Shown: positions 1 to 8,895 of the stretch, one piece after another | How the letters are laid out: every line of letters begins with the position of its first letter | How positions within the stretch are numbered: position 1 is the first letter of the stretch | Assembly: GCA_019695185.1 (NCBI GenBank) | Contig: JAIBAN010000086.1 | Coordinates: forward strand, 1 to 33,219 | Length of the DNA: 33,219 nucleotides | Source of the DNA: Blastocatellia bacterium | Lineage (GTDB): Bacteria > Acidobacteriota > Blastocatellia > Chloracidobacteriales > Chloracidobacteriaceae | Direction of reading: 5' to 3' | Notes under the pieces: model-generated | Databases searched by the model: none | What the model was told of the DNA's origin: nothing | What the model saw: only the letters and a program-made list of their open reading frames with translations | Position numbers and translations under genes: made by a program

Positions 1-2
1 TG

Positions 3-2789
3 AACATCATCACCATCAAGTGTCTCGAAAAGGACCCTTCGCTCCGGTATGACTCCGCCCAGGCGCTGGCCCTCGACCTGCAGCATTATCTGGACGGCGA
101 CCCGATTTCGACCAGGGCCCAGACCTGGCCTTCCAAACTGCTCAAAAAAGCCCGCAAACACAGGGCCCTGGTGACGGTTTCAAGTGTGGCGCTCGCCTTG
201 GTGCTGCTGACCGGGGCTTTTTCCCTGTGGTCCTGGTGGCAACTCAGCAAGCAGGCCGAATTGACCCGGCAGATGGGTGAACAGGCCGAAAAAATTGAAT
301 CCCTGATGCGGTTTGCCTCACTGACGCAGCCGCATGACATCCGGGCTGAACGCCAGATGGCGCTGGCTGAACTGGAACTCATCCGCCGCCGCATGCAGGA
401 AGCAGGCCGGTTGGGTGAAGGCCCCGGCAATTACGCCCTGGGACGCGGCTATCTGGCCTTTTCGGATTTTGAACAGGCGCGGACGCATTTGGAACGAGCC
501 TATACAGTAGGATTCCGGACTCCTGGTCTTGATCTGGCTTTAGGCAAAGTTTTGGGGGAATTCTATCGGCGGGAGGCCGATAGTGTCTCCCAAATTGAGG
601 ATAAGGAAGGACGCGAAGTGCAGATGAAACGGCTGGAAACGGAATACACCGTTCCGATTCAACGCCATTTATCGGCTTATTTGCAGGCCCAGCCGCAAGG
701 AGCAACCCAGGAATCGGTGTATCTGGAAGGGCTTGTGGCGCTCTATCGAAAAAATTATGACTTGGCGGTAAAAAAATCCCTGGCCGCCGGAGGGCAATCT
801 TCCTGGTTTTATGAGGCCAAATGCCTGGAAGGGGAAACCTACCTGACTTGGTGCCGGGAAAAACTGGGCAGCGGCGAACATGAAGCCGCCCGCAGCCTGC
901 TGGCCAAAGCCAAAACCGCCTTTGAAGCCGCTGTATTGATGGGACCAAGCAACCTTCAGGCGCTGTTTGGGCTGGCCCGGTCTGAAACACTCAACCTCGA
1001 TTTGGTGCTCAATCTGGAGAAATTAACCCAGGAACCCTGTAACCGGGCGCTGGCTGCCTGCGACAAGGTGTTGCAGCTTGACCCCGAATACAGCCAGGGG
1101 CTGTTCCTGAAGTCAGTGGTTTACTTCCGGATGGCGAGTTTTCAGCAAAAAGAGGGAGAAGACCCGCGACCAACCCTGGCCCTGGCCATCGAATGGTCCA
1201 AGCACGCCCAGGCCGTCAACCCCACCGAAAGCGAAGCCTACCAAACCATGGGAAGCAGCTACCGGCTGGCGGGCCGGTATGAACTCGACCACGGGATTGA
1301 CCCTCGACCTTCCTTTGATTTGGCTGTGGCCAGTTTACGCAAAGCGGTTCAATTCAAACCAACCGCCCACGGACCCTATAACACCATGGGGCTGATTTTC
1401 CGGTCACGTGGCCAATATGAACTGGAACACGGAAACAATCCCTTTCCGGATTTTGATGAGGCAGCCGTCAATTTCAAAAAAGCAATCCAACTCAATCCAA
1501 ACTATTCCAACGCCTATACCAACCTGGGATTTCTTTATCGCAGTCGGGGCGACTATGAACGCGAAACCGGGCTGGACCCGCGCACATCATTTGAACAGGC
1601 GGCGGCAAGTCTGGAAAAAGCCATTGAACTGAACCCTAACTACCCGTATGCCGACACGCATCTCGGTATTTTACGGCGGGTTCAGGGTGAATATGAGTGG
1701 GAGCATGGGCGCGACCCCAACCCCTCTTTTGCCCTGGCCGCAGCCGCTTTTCAAAAAGCCATACAGACCAACAAAAACTATGCCTTTGCCCACTCCAACC
1801 TGGGGACGTTGGAACTGCTGCGGGGCGAATATGCCGAACAGTCCGGAACCGACCCCAATCCTTCGTTTGACCGGGCCGAAAAAAGCCTGAACCGGGCCCT
1901 GGAATTAAATCCGAAATACAATTCGGCCCATCAGAATCTGGGCATGCTCGAATTGTGGCGGGGCCTGAATACCAGCAACCTGGGAGTTGACCCGCTGCCT
2001 TTTTTTGCCAAGGCGACCACCCATGTGCAGGACGCACTGGAACTGAATCCCAAGGAAAGCGAATCCTATGTGCAGATGGCCATGATTGCCTATGAGGCAG
2101 CGGTCTATCTGAGCCGCTGTGGCCGGGACCCTGGCAAGAACCTGACCGAAGCTCAAAAACACCTGGAACATGCCCTGGAACTGAATCCCCGCCAGCTTTT
2201 ACCCACTTATTATTTGGGACTGGTCAAGGTGAAACAGGCTGCCTGGCGGCTGGATAAAAAGGAAAACCCGTCTGAGTTTATCCAACCGGCCAAACAATGG
2301 CTGGAAAAAGCCCTGGCGTTCCGCCCGGATTTTGACCGGACCTATTACCTCCAGGCGGAATTGGCCCTGGTCGAGGCCCGTTGGGCTCTGTTTGAAAAAA
2401 GGTCACCCGCCGCATTTTTTCCCGTAGCCGATGCCGCCCTGGAAAAAGCCGCACAAGTCAAATCCAACAGTGCCGAACTCTACCTGCTCAAAGCCCGCCT
2501 GCAATTGGAACAGGCCGCGTGGCAGACAGCCCAGCAACAGAACCCGCAAACCGCCATTTCCAACGGGCTCGCGGCAGTGTCCCAGGCACTCAAGCTGAAT
2601 CCGCTGGCCACGGAGCCGCTGGCGCTCAAAGGAGCATTGCTCCAGCTTCAGGCCCAAACCCTGCCCAACCCCACGACCACCCAGGAAGCCATGGCAATTC
2701 TTGAAGAAGGACTCCGAAAAAACCAATGGCTGACGTTTCAGTTTCGCCCCTACCTGCTCCAAGCCCAAAATCAAAGCCGCAAACCGTGA
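3..2789 (+). CDS. Serine/threonine protein kinase C-terminal part with long TPR tail (5' truncated)
   Basis: The frame is open from base 3, so the gene begins upstream of the window. The first ~40 residues (KCLEKDPSLRYDSAQALALD, then YLDGDP) are the typical end of a PknB-type kinase domain. A single membrane helix follows at about residues 56-78 (rich in V, A and L, ending in FSLWSWW), then ~850 residues of TPR helices. In the middle (about 1240-2060) the TPR units have a regular period of 46 residues rather than 34: each carries an extra YELEHGxDPxPSF-like segment before helix A, and helix B ends in the usual ALELNP. The family is known from Acidobacteria and Planctomycetes: a cytoplasmic kinase, one membrane span, and an extracytoplasmic TPR domain taken to bind proteins. 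Its substrate cannot be told. The catalytic loop lies outside the window. Confidence 0.9.
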   Translation, partial: NIITIKCLEKDPSLRYDSAQALALDLQHYLDGDPISTRAQTWPSKLLKKARKHRALVTVSSVALALVLLTGAFSLWSWWQLSKQAELTRQMGEQAEKIESLMRFASLTQPHDIRAERQMALAELELIRRRMQEAGRLGEGPGNYALGRGYLAFSDFEQARTHLERAYTVGFRTPGLDLALGKVLGEFYRREADSVSQIEDKEGREVQMKRLETEYTVPIQRHLSAYLQAQPQGATQESVYLEGLVALYRKNYDLAVKKSLAAGGQSSWFYEAKCLEGETYLTWCREKLGSGEHEAARSLLAKAKTAFEAAVLMGPSNLQALFGLARSETLNLDLVLNLEKLTQEPCNRALAACDKVLQLDPEYSQGLFLKSVVYFRMASFQQKEGEDPRPTLALAIEWSKHAQAVNPTESEAYQTMGSSYRLAGRYELDHGIDPRPSFDLAVASLRKAVQFKPTAHGPYNTMGLIFRSRGQYELEHGNNPFPDFDEAAVNFKKAIQLNPNYSNAYTNLGFLYRSRGDYERETGLDPRTSFEQAAASLEKAIELNPNYPYADTHLGILRRVQGEYEWEHGRDPNPSFALAAAAFQKAIQTNKNYAFAHSNLGTLELLRGEYAEQSGTDPNPSFDRAEKSLNRALELNPKYNSAHQNLGMLELWRGLNTSNLGVDPLPFFAKATTHVQDALELNPKESESYVQMAMIAYEAAVYLSRCGRDPGKNLTEAQKHLEHALELNPRQLLPTYYLGLVKVKQAAWRLDKKENPSEFIQPAKQWLEKALAFRPDFDRTYYLQAELALVEARWALFEKRSPAAFFPVADAALEKAAQVKSNSAELYLLKARLQLEQAAWQTAQQQNPQTAISNGLAAVSQALKLNPLATEPLALKGALLQLQAQTLPNPTTTQEAMAILEEGLRKNQWLTFQFRPYLLQAQNQSRKP

Positions 2790-3196
2790 GGCAGTTTTGC
2801 CATCACGGTTGTTTTGCCACAGTTCCAAATACTGAGGGTTGCGGACACAAACAGGACTGAGGACGGCAAACAGGACTGAGGACTGAGGACTGAGAACTGA
2901 GAACAAAATCAGTAATATGGGCTGGCGGTTCTGTTTACCAAACCGGAACTTCTTTGTTTCCTTATCAGCAGAAGTTGCTTGTGTTTTCTGGTGTTGAAAC
3001 TCAGTCCTCAGTCCTCAGTCCTCAGTCCTGTTTGCCGTCCTCAGTCCTGTTTGCCGTCCTCAGTCTTATTTTTTGCCCTCAACCTTTGGCATCCTAATTG
3101 CACTTTTGTTTGGCAATTATTTGTATTGACAAAATAAGTTGTTTTGCACTGTTCCAAACAAAACAGCACAGCCAGCATGTGCAGGAGTGTATCGCC
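2790..3196. other. Intergenic spacer without a gene, filled by heptad repeats
   Basis: This 407-bp stretch between the kinase/TPR gene and the GH18-NodB-GT2 gene shows no credible coding sequence. It holds two oppositely oriented arrays of CTCAGTC-type repeats (2848-2901 and 3000-3066), listed separately. An AT-rich segment at about 3096-3160 contains a short AATTGC/GCAATT inverted repeat and a weak candidate promoter (TTGCAC at 3098, TTGTAT at 3121, 17-bp spacing). Confidence 0.7.
2848..3053. repeat. Long inverted repeat built of CTCAGTCC heptads
   Basis: The left arm (2848-2901) is the reverse complement of the right arm (3000-3053) over 54 bp with one mismatch, around a 98-bp centre. Each arm consists of tandem GGACTGA / TCAGTCC heptads broken by a GGCAAACAGG / CCTGTTTGCC unit. 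The right array continues to 3066 with another unit. The RNA could fold into one very long hairpin. It may act as a terminator for the upstream gene, but the sequence looks more like an expanding simple repeat. Confidence 0.85.
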
Positions 3197-6100
3197 ATGA
3201 ATGGACATCACCTCAGTCCTCAATCCTCAATCCTCAGTCCTCAATCCGCGTCATCCCGAAATGCAAAACCGGTTTTTTATGATGAACATTTGACCCGCTG
3301 GCCTCATATCAAACGGGCCGGACAAATTGTTGGGCTTTTAGCCGCCCTGATTTTCGGAGTTTTGGCTGTTGGTTTTGTTATTCGTCCTGATTTGCCGAGC
3401 CTGGGCCTGGCTTCCGGGCACGTTCAACCCACCCATCACCCGCACGCGGAACCCAACCCGGTACCGGGAAAAGCCACTTCCCGCATCCCACCGGAAACAG
3501 CGGGTTGGGAAATGGCGGCCCCCCCGACAGCATCGTTCAAACCCGGTCCCCGACAGCAGGTGATTGGCTTTTTTGTGAATTGGGATGACACCAGTTTTTC
3601 CTCACTGAAACAAAATTATACCCGGCTGGATACGCTGATTCCGGAATGGCTCCATGTCGCAGACGAAACCGGAACGATTGTTTCGGATGACCCGGTGAAA
3701 GAACGGCAGGTCGAAACCTTTCTCAAGGAACACCGTTCGGAACTGCCCATCGTTCCGTTGGTCAACAATTTTGTTTCCGCCAAAATGGAGTGGGAAGGTG
3801 AAAAAATTGGCCGCCTGCTGGCCAGCCCTCCGGCCCGGCAACGGACCATTGCCAACCTGTTGAAAGTGGTCCAGACCCGGCATTTTGCCGGCATCAGCAT
3901 TGACTTTGAAAACATTCCGGATGCCAGCCAGAAAGACCTCGAAACCTTTATGGATGAACTGTACCGCGAGTTCCATCCCCGTGGGTTACAGGTTTCCGAA
4001 TCGGTTCCGCTGCTTGACCCCAATTTTCATTACACGAAACTGGCTCAGTCCAACGACTATCTGATTTTGATGGCTTACGACGAACACTGGAGCGAAAGCG
4101 CGCCCGGACCAGTGGCCTCCCAGAGTTGGATTACCCGGTCGCTGGAACAACGGTTTGCGCAACTTCCGGCTGACAAGCTGGTCGTTGCCGTGGGCAATTA
4201 TGGCTATGACTGGAGCCGCAAGGACAAAACCGCCACGGAGATTTCCTTTCAGGAAGCAATGGAAATCGCCCGCGATTCGGAAGGGAACATTCGACTGGAT
4301 GCGGCCAGCCTGAACCCGACCTTTGATTACTGGGATGAAACCGACACCCTGCACCATGTCTGGTATCTGGATGCCGTCGCGGTTTTCAACCAAATGACCG
4401 TCATCAACCGGTTGCACCCGCAAGGGGTGGCCCTCTGGCGGCTGGGTTCGGAAGACCCTTCCATCTGGCAAGTCTTGCAACCCCGCGAAACCAACCCGCA
4501 GCAAGTGGCAACCCAACTGCAAACCATCAAGTACGGGTTCGACCTTGATTATGAAGGCCAGGGCGAAGTCCTCAAGGTCACCGCCCAACCCCATGACGGG
4601 GCGCGACTGATTGGCTTTGACCCGGCAACCGGGCTGGTCCGACAGGAAACCGTCAAGGATTTCCCTTCGCCGTTTGTGATTGACCGTTGGGGCGGAAAGG
4701 ACCGGCATAAAATCGCCCTCACTTTTGACGACGGCCCCGACCCGGTTTATACCCCGCAAATACTTGATGTTCTGAGACAAAACCAGGTTCCGGCCACGTT
4801 TTTTGTCATCGGCTCAAACGCCAGCAGCAACCCTGCCCTGCTGGACCGGATGGTTGCCGAGGGGCACGAAATCGGCAGCCATACCTTTACCCATCCCAAT
4901 ATCTCGGTTATCACCGAAGCGCAGTTAAACCTTGAACTCAATTCCACCCAACGGCTGATTGAAAGCCGGACAGGTCGTCGGACCCTGCTGTTTCGGCCTC
5001 CTTATGCCGAAGATGTGGAACCGGAAAACCCGGAACAGGTGGCCCCGCTGCTTTCCGTCGGAGCCATGGGGTATTACACGATTGGCATGCAGATTGACCC
5101 GGATGATTGGAAAAATCCGGGGGTCGGCACCATCCTCAACGAAGTGGTCAAACAGACCGAAGCCGGGCAGGGCAATGTGGTCCTGCTGCATGACAGTGGC
5201 GGCGACCGCTCCCAGACGGTGGCAGCCCTGCCTTTGATTATCAAAGCCCTGCGTGCCAAAGGCTATCAGTTCGTGCCGGTTTCAAACCTGCTGGGAGTTT
5301 CCCGCGATGCGGTGATGCCGCCGGTTCCAGCCAATGAACGAGCCGGACTTTTTTTTGAAAAAGCCGGGTTTTCTTTGATTGAAACCGCAACCGCCGGTCT
5401 CAAATGGCTGTTTCTGATTGGCATCGGCCTGGGTGTCATCCGGCTGGTTTCGGTGTCCATCCTGGCAATCCGTTCCCGTTTGGTGGACCACCAAGTGCAA
5501 CCAACGGCGGGCTGCACTCCTTCCGTGAGTGTGATTGTTCCGGCTTACAACGAAGAAAAAGTCATTGTCCAGACGATTCGCTCGCTGCTGCTGGCCGATG
5601 AGACAAGGTTTGACATCATTGTGGTGGATGACGGTTCTTCGGATACAACCTATCAAACCGCGCTCGCAGCGTTCGGCAATCATCCACGGGTGAGGGTCCT
5701 GACCAAACCCAACGGAGGCAAATCCCAGGCTTTGAATTTTGGCATGGCCCAAACCAAGGCCGATATTCTTGTCATCATGGATGCCGACACGGTTTTTCAT
5801 CCGCAGGCTATCAACCGGCTGGTGGCTCATTTTCAGAATCCGCAGGTCGGAGCCGTGGCCGGGAATGCCAAAGTCGGCAACCGCATCAATCTGCTGACCC
5901 GCTGGCAGGCATTGGAATATGTGACCAGCCAGAATCTGGACCGGCGCGCCTATGAAACCCTCAACTCGATTGCCGTGGTTCCGGGGGCCATCGGGGCCTG
6001 GCGGAGAGAACTGGTGCTGGCTGCCGGAGGGTTCACCAACGACACGCTGGCCGAAGATGCGGACCTCACCTTTGCCATTCTGAAAATGGGCTTTCGGATC

Positions 6101-6646
6101 CAGTATGAAGACCAAGCCATTGCCTATACGGAGGCCCCTGATTCAGTCGGGGCATTTCTTAAACAAAGGTTCCGGTGGATGTTTGGCAGCCTCCAAACCG
6201 TGTGGAAACATCGGGAAGTGCTCTTCCGTCCTCGTTTCAAAGCCCTGGGCATGGTGGTGGTGCCCAACGTTCTGATTTTTCAGATTCTGTTTCCGCTGAT
6301 ATCACCAATCATGGATTTGATGATGGTGCTCTCGCTGGTCAATTCGCTGCTGCAACGGGAACAACATCCGGTTGATGCCGCCGGGCAGGGTTTGGGGCAG
6401 GTGCTGGGGTTTTATCTGTTCTTTGTGGGTTTGGACTACACGGCTGCCGTAATTGCCTTTCTGTTGGAAAAGGATGAAGACTGGAAATTGCTCGGCTGGC
6501 TCTTTTTTCAACGGTTCTTTTACCGGCAGTTAATGTATTATGCGGCGGTTCGGACACTTTTCACCGCATTGCACGGTTCGGCGGTTGGTTGGAACAAACT
6601 GGAGCGCAAGGCCACGGTTCAACTGCAAGAGGCAGCCATTCAATGA
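3197..6646 (+). CDS. GH18-like / polysaccharide deacetylase / glycosyltransferase family 2 fusion protein
   Basis: The protein has 1149 residues when started at the ATG at 3197, which has AGGAG 9 nt upstream. A longer reading from 3098 has no such site. Order of parts: a low-complexity tail (residues 5-20), a membrane helix (about 42-62), a GH18-like domain with ISIDFEN (D and E near 235-237), a NodB deacetylase with TFDDGPD (509-515) and the metal-binding SHTFTH motif, a second helix (about 735-758), a GT2 domain with VPAYNEE (near 780), DAD (862-864) and the QRFRW acceptor motif (990-994), and C-terminal membrane helices. The GT2 resembles processive beta-glycan synthases (NodC, chitin and PNAG synthases). 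The fusion would join synthesis, N-deacetylation and trimming of an exported N-acetylglucosamine polymer. The polymer itself is inferred. Confidence 0.9.
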   Translation: MNGHHLSPQSSILSPQSASSRNAKPVFYDEHLTRWPHIKRAGQIVGLLAALIFGVLAVGFVIRPDLPSLGLASGHVQPTHHPHAEPNPVPGKATSRIPPETAGWEMAAPPTASFKPGPRQQVIGFFVNWDDTSFSSLKQNYTRLDTLIPEWLHVADETGTIVSDDPVKERQVETFLKEHRSELPIVPLVNNFVSAKMEWEGEKIGRLLASPPARQRTIANLLKVVQTRHFAGISIDFENIPDASQKDLETFMDELYREFHPRGLQVSESVPLLDPNFHYTKLAQSNDYLILMAYDEHWSESAPGPVASQSWITRSLEQRFAQLPADKLVVAVGNYGYDWSRKDKTATEISFQEAMEIARDSEGNIRLDAASLNPTFDYWDETDTLHHVWYLDAVAVFNQMTVINRLHPQGVALWRLGSEDPSIWQVLQPRETNPQQVATQLQTIKYGFDLDYEGQGEVLKVTAQPHDGARLIGFDPATGLVRQETVKDFPSPFVIDRWGGKDRHKIALTFDDGPDPVYTPQILDVLRQNQVPATFFVIGSNASSNPALLDRMVAEGHEIGSHTFTHPNISVITEAQLNLELNSTQRLIESRTGRRTLLFRPPYAEDVEPENPEQVAPLLSVGAMGYYTIGMQIDPDDWKNPGVGTILNEVVKQTEAGQGNVVLLHDSGGDRSQTVAALPLIIKALRAKGYQFVPVSNLLGVSRDAVMPPVPANERAGLFFEKAGFSLIETATAGLKWLFLIGIGLGVIRLVSVSILAIRSRLVDHQVQPTAGCTPSVSVIVPAYNEEKVIVQTIRSLLLADETRFDIIVVDDGSSDTTYQTALAAFGNHPRVRVLTKPNGGKSQALNFGMAQTKADILVIMDADTVFHPQAINRLVAHFQNPQVGAVAGNAKVGNRINLLTRWQALEYVTSQNLDRRAYETLNSIAVVPGAIGAWRRELVLAAGGFTNDTLAEDADLTFAILKMGFRIQYEDQAIAYTEAPDSVGAFLKQRFRWMFGSLQTVWKHREVLFRPRFKALGMVVVPNVLIFQILFPLISPIMDLMMVLSLVNSLLQREQHPVDAAGQGLGQVLGFYLFFVGLDYTAAVIAFLLEKDEDWKLLGWLFFQRFFYRQLMYYAAVRTLFTALHGSAVGWNKLERKATVQLQEAAIQ
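3210..3247 (+). repeat. Heptad repeat (CTCAGTCC/CTCAATCC) inside the start of a coding sequence
   Basis: Five copies of CTCAGTCC or CTCAATCC lie just after the chosen start codon of the next gene. They are read in frame as LSPQSSILSPQSAS. They have the same unit and orientation as the right-hand array at 3000-3066, so the array seems to have spread into, or been captured by, the N-terminal cytoplasmic tail, where it does no obvious harm. Confidence 0.85.
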
Positions 6647-7146
6647 AAAAGGTCATGCAAAATTTATTGTGGGGAGGGATGACCGCCTGCGCGCTGGGAG
6701 GATTGGCTTGTACCAGCCCTCCCGTGGAGGAAACCGTCACAGTCGGGGTTCCCAACCGGAATTCCAAACCGGAAACCGTCTGGACCAAGGAACCCAAATT
6801 CCCCAATCAAAACCGGGAAATCGAGGAGGCTGGCGATTCTCTGGCCAAAGTCGTGACCCTGCTCCGCAACAAGCAGAATGAGGACGCGCAAAAAACCCTG
6901 AGCAAAGCCTCGGAACAGATTAAAAAGGTGGTTCTCAAATGCACCTATGACGAAGCCACCTGTAAGAAGCTCAAGGCGATTCTGCTGGAAGTCCAGGCTG
7001 CTGACAAAACCCTGCAACGGGGCAGCCCTGCCGAGGCCATCAAACAGCTTTCCGCTGTCAATAAACAACTCGATGATATTGACCTGGACCCGCAGGAAGA
7101 ATTCCCTGCGCCTTCCCCTGACGGCTTTTCCGGTGAGCAAGGCTGA
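6643..7146 (+). CDS. Small exported helical protein, possible lipoprotein
   Basis: The start overlaps the previous stop as ATGA, with AGAGG upstream, so it is translationally coupled to the polysaccharide fusion gene. The 167-residue product begins MKKVMQN, followed by a hydrophobic stretch and GGLAC at about residues 19-23. That looks like a type II signal peptide, although glycine at -3 of the lipobox is unusual. The mature part is charged and mostly helical (KVVTLLRNKQNEDAQKTL, then a Cys pair in KCTYDEATCKK) and ends in an acidic, proline-rich tail. I recognise no family. The position suggests an envelope role alongside the upstream synthase. Confidence 0.75.
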   Translation: MKKVMQNLLWGGMTACALGGLACTSPPVEETVTVGVPNRNSKPETVWTKEPKFPNQNREIEEAGDSLAKVVTLLRNKQNEDAQKTLSKASEQIKKVVLKCTYDEATCKKLKAILLEVQAADKTLQRGSPAEAIKQLSAVNKQLDDIDLDPQEEFPAPSPDGFSGEQG

Positions 7147-7364
7147 TTGAATGACCTGTCTGAAGTAATGGGTGTGCCAAACCTGAACTTCGGTTTTCCG
7201 TTTTTGGTCCTGTTATCTGTGATGCCCCTCATGCTTCTTTTTTCAAGAACGCCCCACAATTTCCCTTTTTCCGGGAAGTCCGAAAGAGTATGATTTTTGG
7301 CTGAAAACGTCCTGTCCAATCATCATCCGGTTTTGCCCGCTCACCCAACCATTATCATCATCGT

Positions 7365-8111
7365 ATGCTTGAAAAAGTTGACCTTTCGCAAAAACTCTCG
7401 AAAGAGGAGCACCAGCAACGGGTTCCGGAACTCCGCGAACGGCTGCGCCAGCTTCAGTATGCCTGCAAGGAAGCCAAAATCCCGGTTATCATTGTGTTTG
7501 AAGGCTGGGATGCTTCCGGTAAGGGTCTCATGATTTCACGTTTGCTGGAACGGATTGACCCGCGTGGTTTTTCGGTTTATCCCTCCCAGGCTCCCACCGA
7601 AGAGGAAAAAGCCAAACCCTTTTTCTGGCGGTATTGGATTCGGCTTCCCCGAAACGGGGAAATGGCCCTGTTTGACCGCTCCTGGTATGGGCGGGTGCTG
7701 ATTGAACGGGTTGCCGAACTGACTCCGAAAAAGATGTGGCAACGGGCTTATGAGGAAATTCAGCAGTTTGAGCGCCAACTGGCCGATGACGGAGCGGTTT
7801 TTGCCAAATTCTTCCTGCATATTTCCCAATCCGAACAGCGCAAGCGACTCAAAAAACTTGAAAAAGACGAGTTTGAAAGCTGGCGGATTTCCAAATGGGA
7901 TTGGTGGAATCACAAACATTATGATGATTATGTGCTTGCCGTTGAGGAAATGATTGCCCGCACCGACACTCCGGAAGCCCCCTGGACCATTGTTGAAGCG
8001 ACTGACCGCCGCTGGGCTGAATGGAAGGTTTTTGACACCCTGGTCCGGGCTATGGACGAGGCCGTGACCCTGAAAAAGCAAAAGGAGGTGGTCCGTGCTC
8101 AAAACGCTTGA
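7365..8111 (+). CDS. Polyphosphate kinase 2 family protein (first of a tandem pair)
   Basis: A 248-residue P-loop kinase of the PPK2 family, which moves phosphate between polyphosphate and nucleotides. It has the Walker A sequence GWDASGKG at residues 47-54, the lid-region phrase LLERIDPRGFSVY, and FDRSWYGRVLIERV, the family's Walker B/DRS region. All motifs look intact. The ATG at 7365 has no clear Shine-Dalgarno sequence. The next gene overlaps the end by 17 bp and encodes a paralogue with Walker A at the same residue numbers. Together (483 aa) they match the size and layout of the two-domain polyphosphate:AMP phosphotransferases, so the products may work as a heteromer. The nucleotide specificity (AMP, ADP or GDP) cannot be read from the sequence. 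Confidence 0.92.
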   Translation: MLEKVDLSQKLSKEEHQQRVPELRERLRQLQYACKEAKIPVIIVFEGWDASGKGLMISRLLERIDPRGFSVYPSQAPTEEEKAKPFFWRYWIRLPRNGEMALFDRSWYGRVLIERVAELTPKKMWQRAYEEIQQFERQLADDGAVFAKFFLHISQSEQRKRLKKLEKDEFESWRISKWDWWNHKHYDDYVLAVEEMIARTDTPEAPWTIVEATDRRWAEWKVFDTLVRAMDEAVTLKKQKEVVRAQNA

Positions 8112-8802
8112 TTTAACCAGAACCCTCCCGGAAAAAGAATATTGGGTGGCCCTCAAATCCAACCAGTTGGAATTGCGTGAGCAATGCCAAAAGCTCTGGA
8201 AAGAGAACCGCAGCGCCATCGTGGTGTTTGAAGGCTGGGACGCAGCCGGCAAAGGCGGTGCCATCAAACGATTGGCTGAAACACTCGACCCCAGAGGATT
8301 TAATGTCAGCTCCTTTTCCGCTCCCAGAGGTGACGAAAAGGAACACCATTATTTGTGGCGTTTCTGGAAATCTCTGCCCAATGCAGGACAACTGGCGATT
8401 TTTGACCGCTCGCATTACGGACGGGTGCTGGTTGAACGGGTGGAGAAATTCTGTACCGAAGCCCAATGGCGGCGGGCCTTTCACGAAATCAACGAATTCG
8501 AATGGCAAATCACCAGTTTCGGCACGGTGGTCGTCAAGTTCTGGATGCACATCAGCCAGGAAGAACAATTGCGACGTTTTCAGGAAAGGGAACTGGACCC
8601 GTTCCGCTCCTACAAACTCACTGAAGAAGATTGGCGAAACCGTTCCAAATGGGGTGAATATGAAATCGCCGTCGAGGATATGCTGCGCCGGACCAGCACG
8701 CTTTGGGCTCCCTGGACGGTGGTCGAAGCCAATGACAAGTTTTACGCCCGCGTCAAAGTCGTGGAAACCGTGGTCAGAGCCTTGAAAGCGGCAAATAAAT
8801 AA
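8095..8802 (+). CDS. Polyphosphate kinase 2 family protein (second of a tandem pair)
   Basis: A 235-residue PPK2 domain protein starting at GTG 8095, supported by AGGAGG (8083-8088) with 6-nt spacing inside the end of the upstream PPK2 gene. It has Walker A GWDAAGKG (47-54), TLDPRGFNVSSF and FDRSHYGRVLVERV. It is clearly a paralogue of the preceding protein over its full length. The shared motif register suggests tandem duplication, or splitting of a two-domain enzyme. It would use polyphosphate as donor or product in nucleotide phosphorylation. Both copies keep the catalytic motifs. In fused two-domain homologues one half often lacks them. Confidence 0.92.
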   Translation: MLKTLDLTRTLPEKEYWVALKSNQLELREQCQKLWKENRSAIVVFEGWDAAGKGGAIKRLAETLDPRGFNVSSFSAPRGDEKEHHYLWRFWKSLPNAGQLAIFDRSHYGRVLVERVEKFCTEAQWRRAFHEINEFEWQITSFGTVVVKFWMHISQEEQLRRFQERELDPFRSYKLTEEDWRNRSKWGEYEIAVEDMLRRTSTLWAPWTVVEANDKFYARVKVVETVVRALKAANK

Positions 8803-8860
8803 GAGTTGGTGGTGAGGTTTGGGAATTTGTGATTTCGTATGGATGTTCCTCACAAAACTC

Positions 8861-8877
8861 AAAAACCTCTGGTTTTT
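8861..8877. terminator. Weak stem-loop between convergent genes
   Basis: AAAAACC-TCT-GGTTTTT forms a perfect 7-bp stem with a 3-nt loop, ending in T on either strand, in the 93-bp gap between the convergent PPK2 pair and arfB. It is GC-poor and small, so its function as a two-way terminator is uncertain. Confidence 0.35.
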
Positions 8878-8895
8878 ACCCACTGTTGGCGGACT

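Noticed and set aside
3986..4780. 264-codon open frame on the minus strand inside the GH18-NodB-GT2 gene
   Set aside because: It lies wholly opposite a gene with clear domain motifs, and its translation shows no domain or ribosome site. It is a shadow of codon bias.
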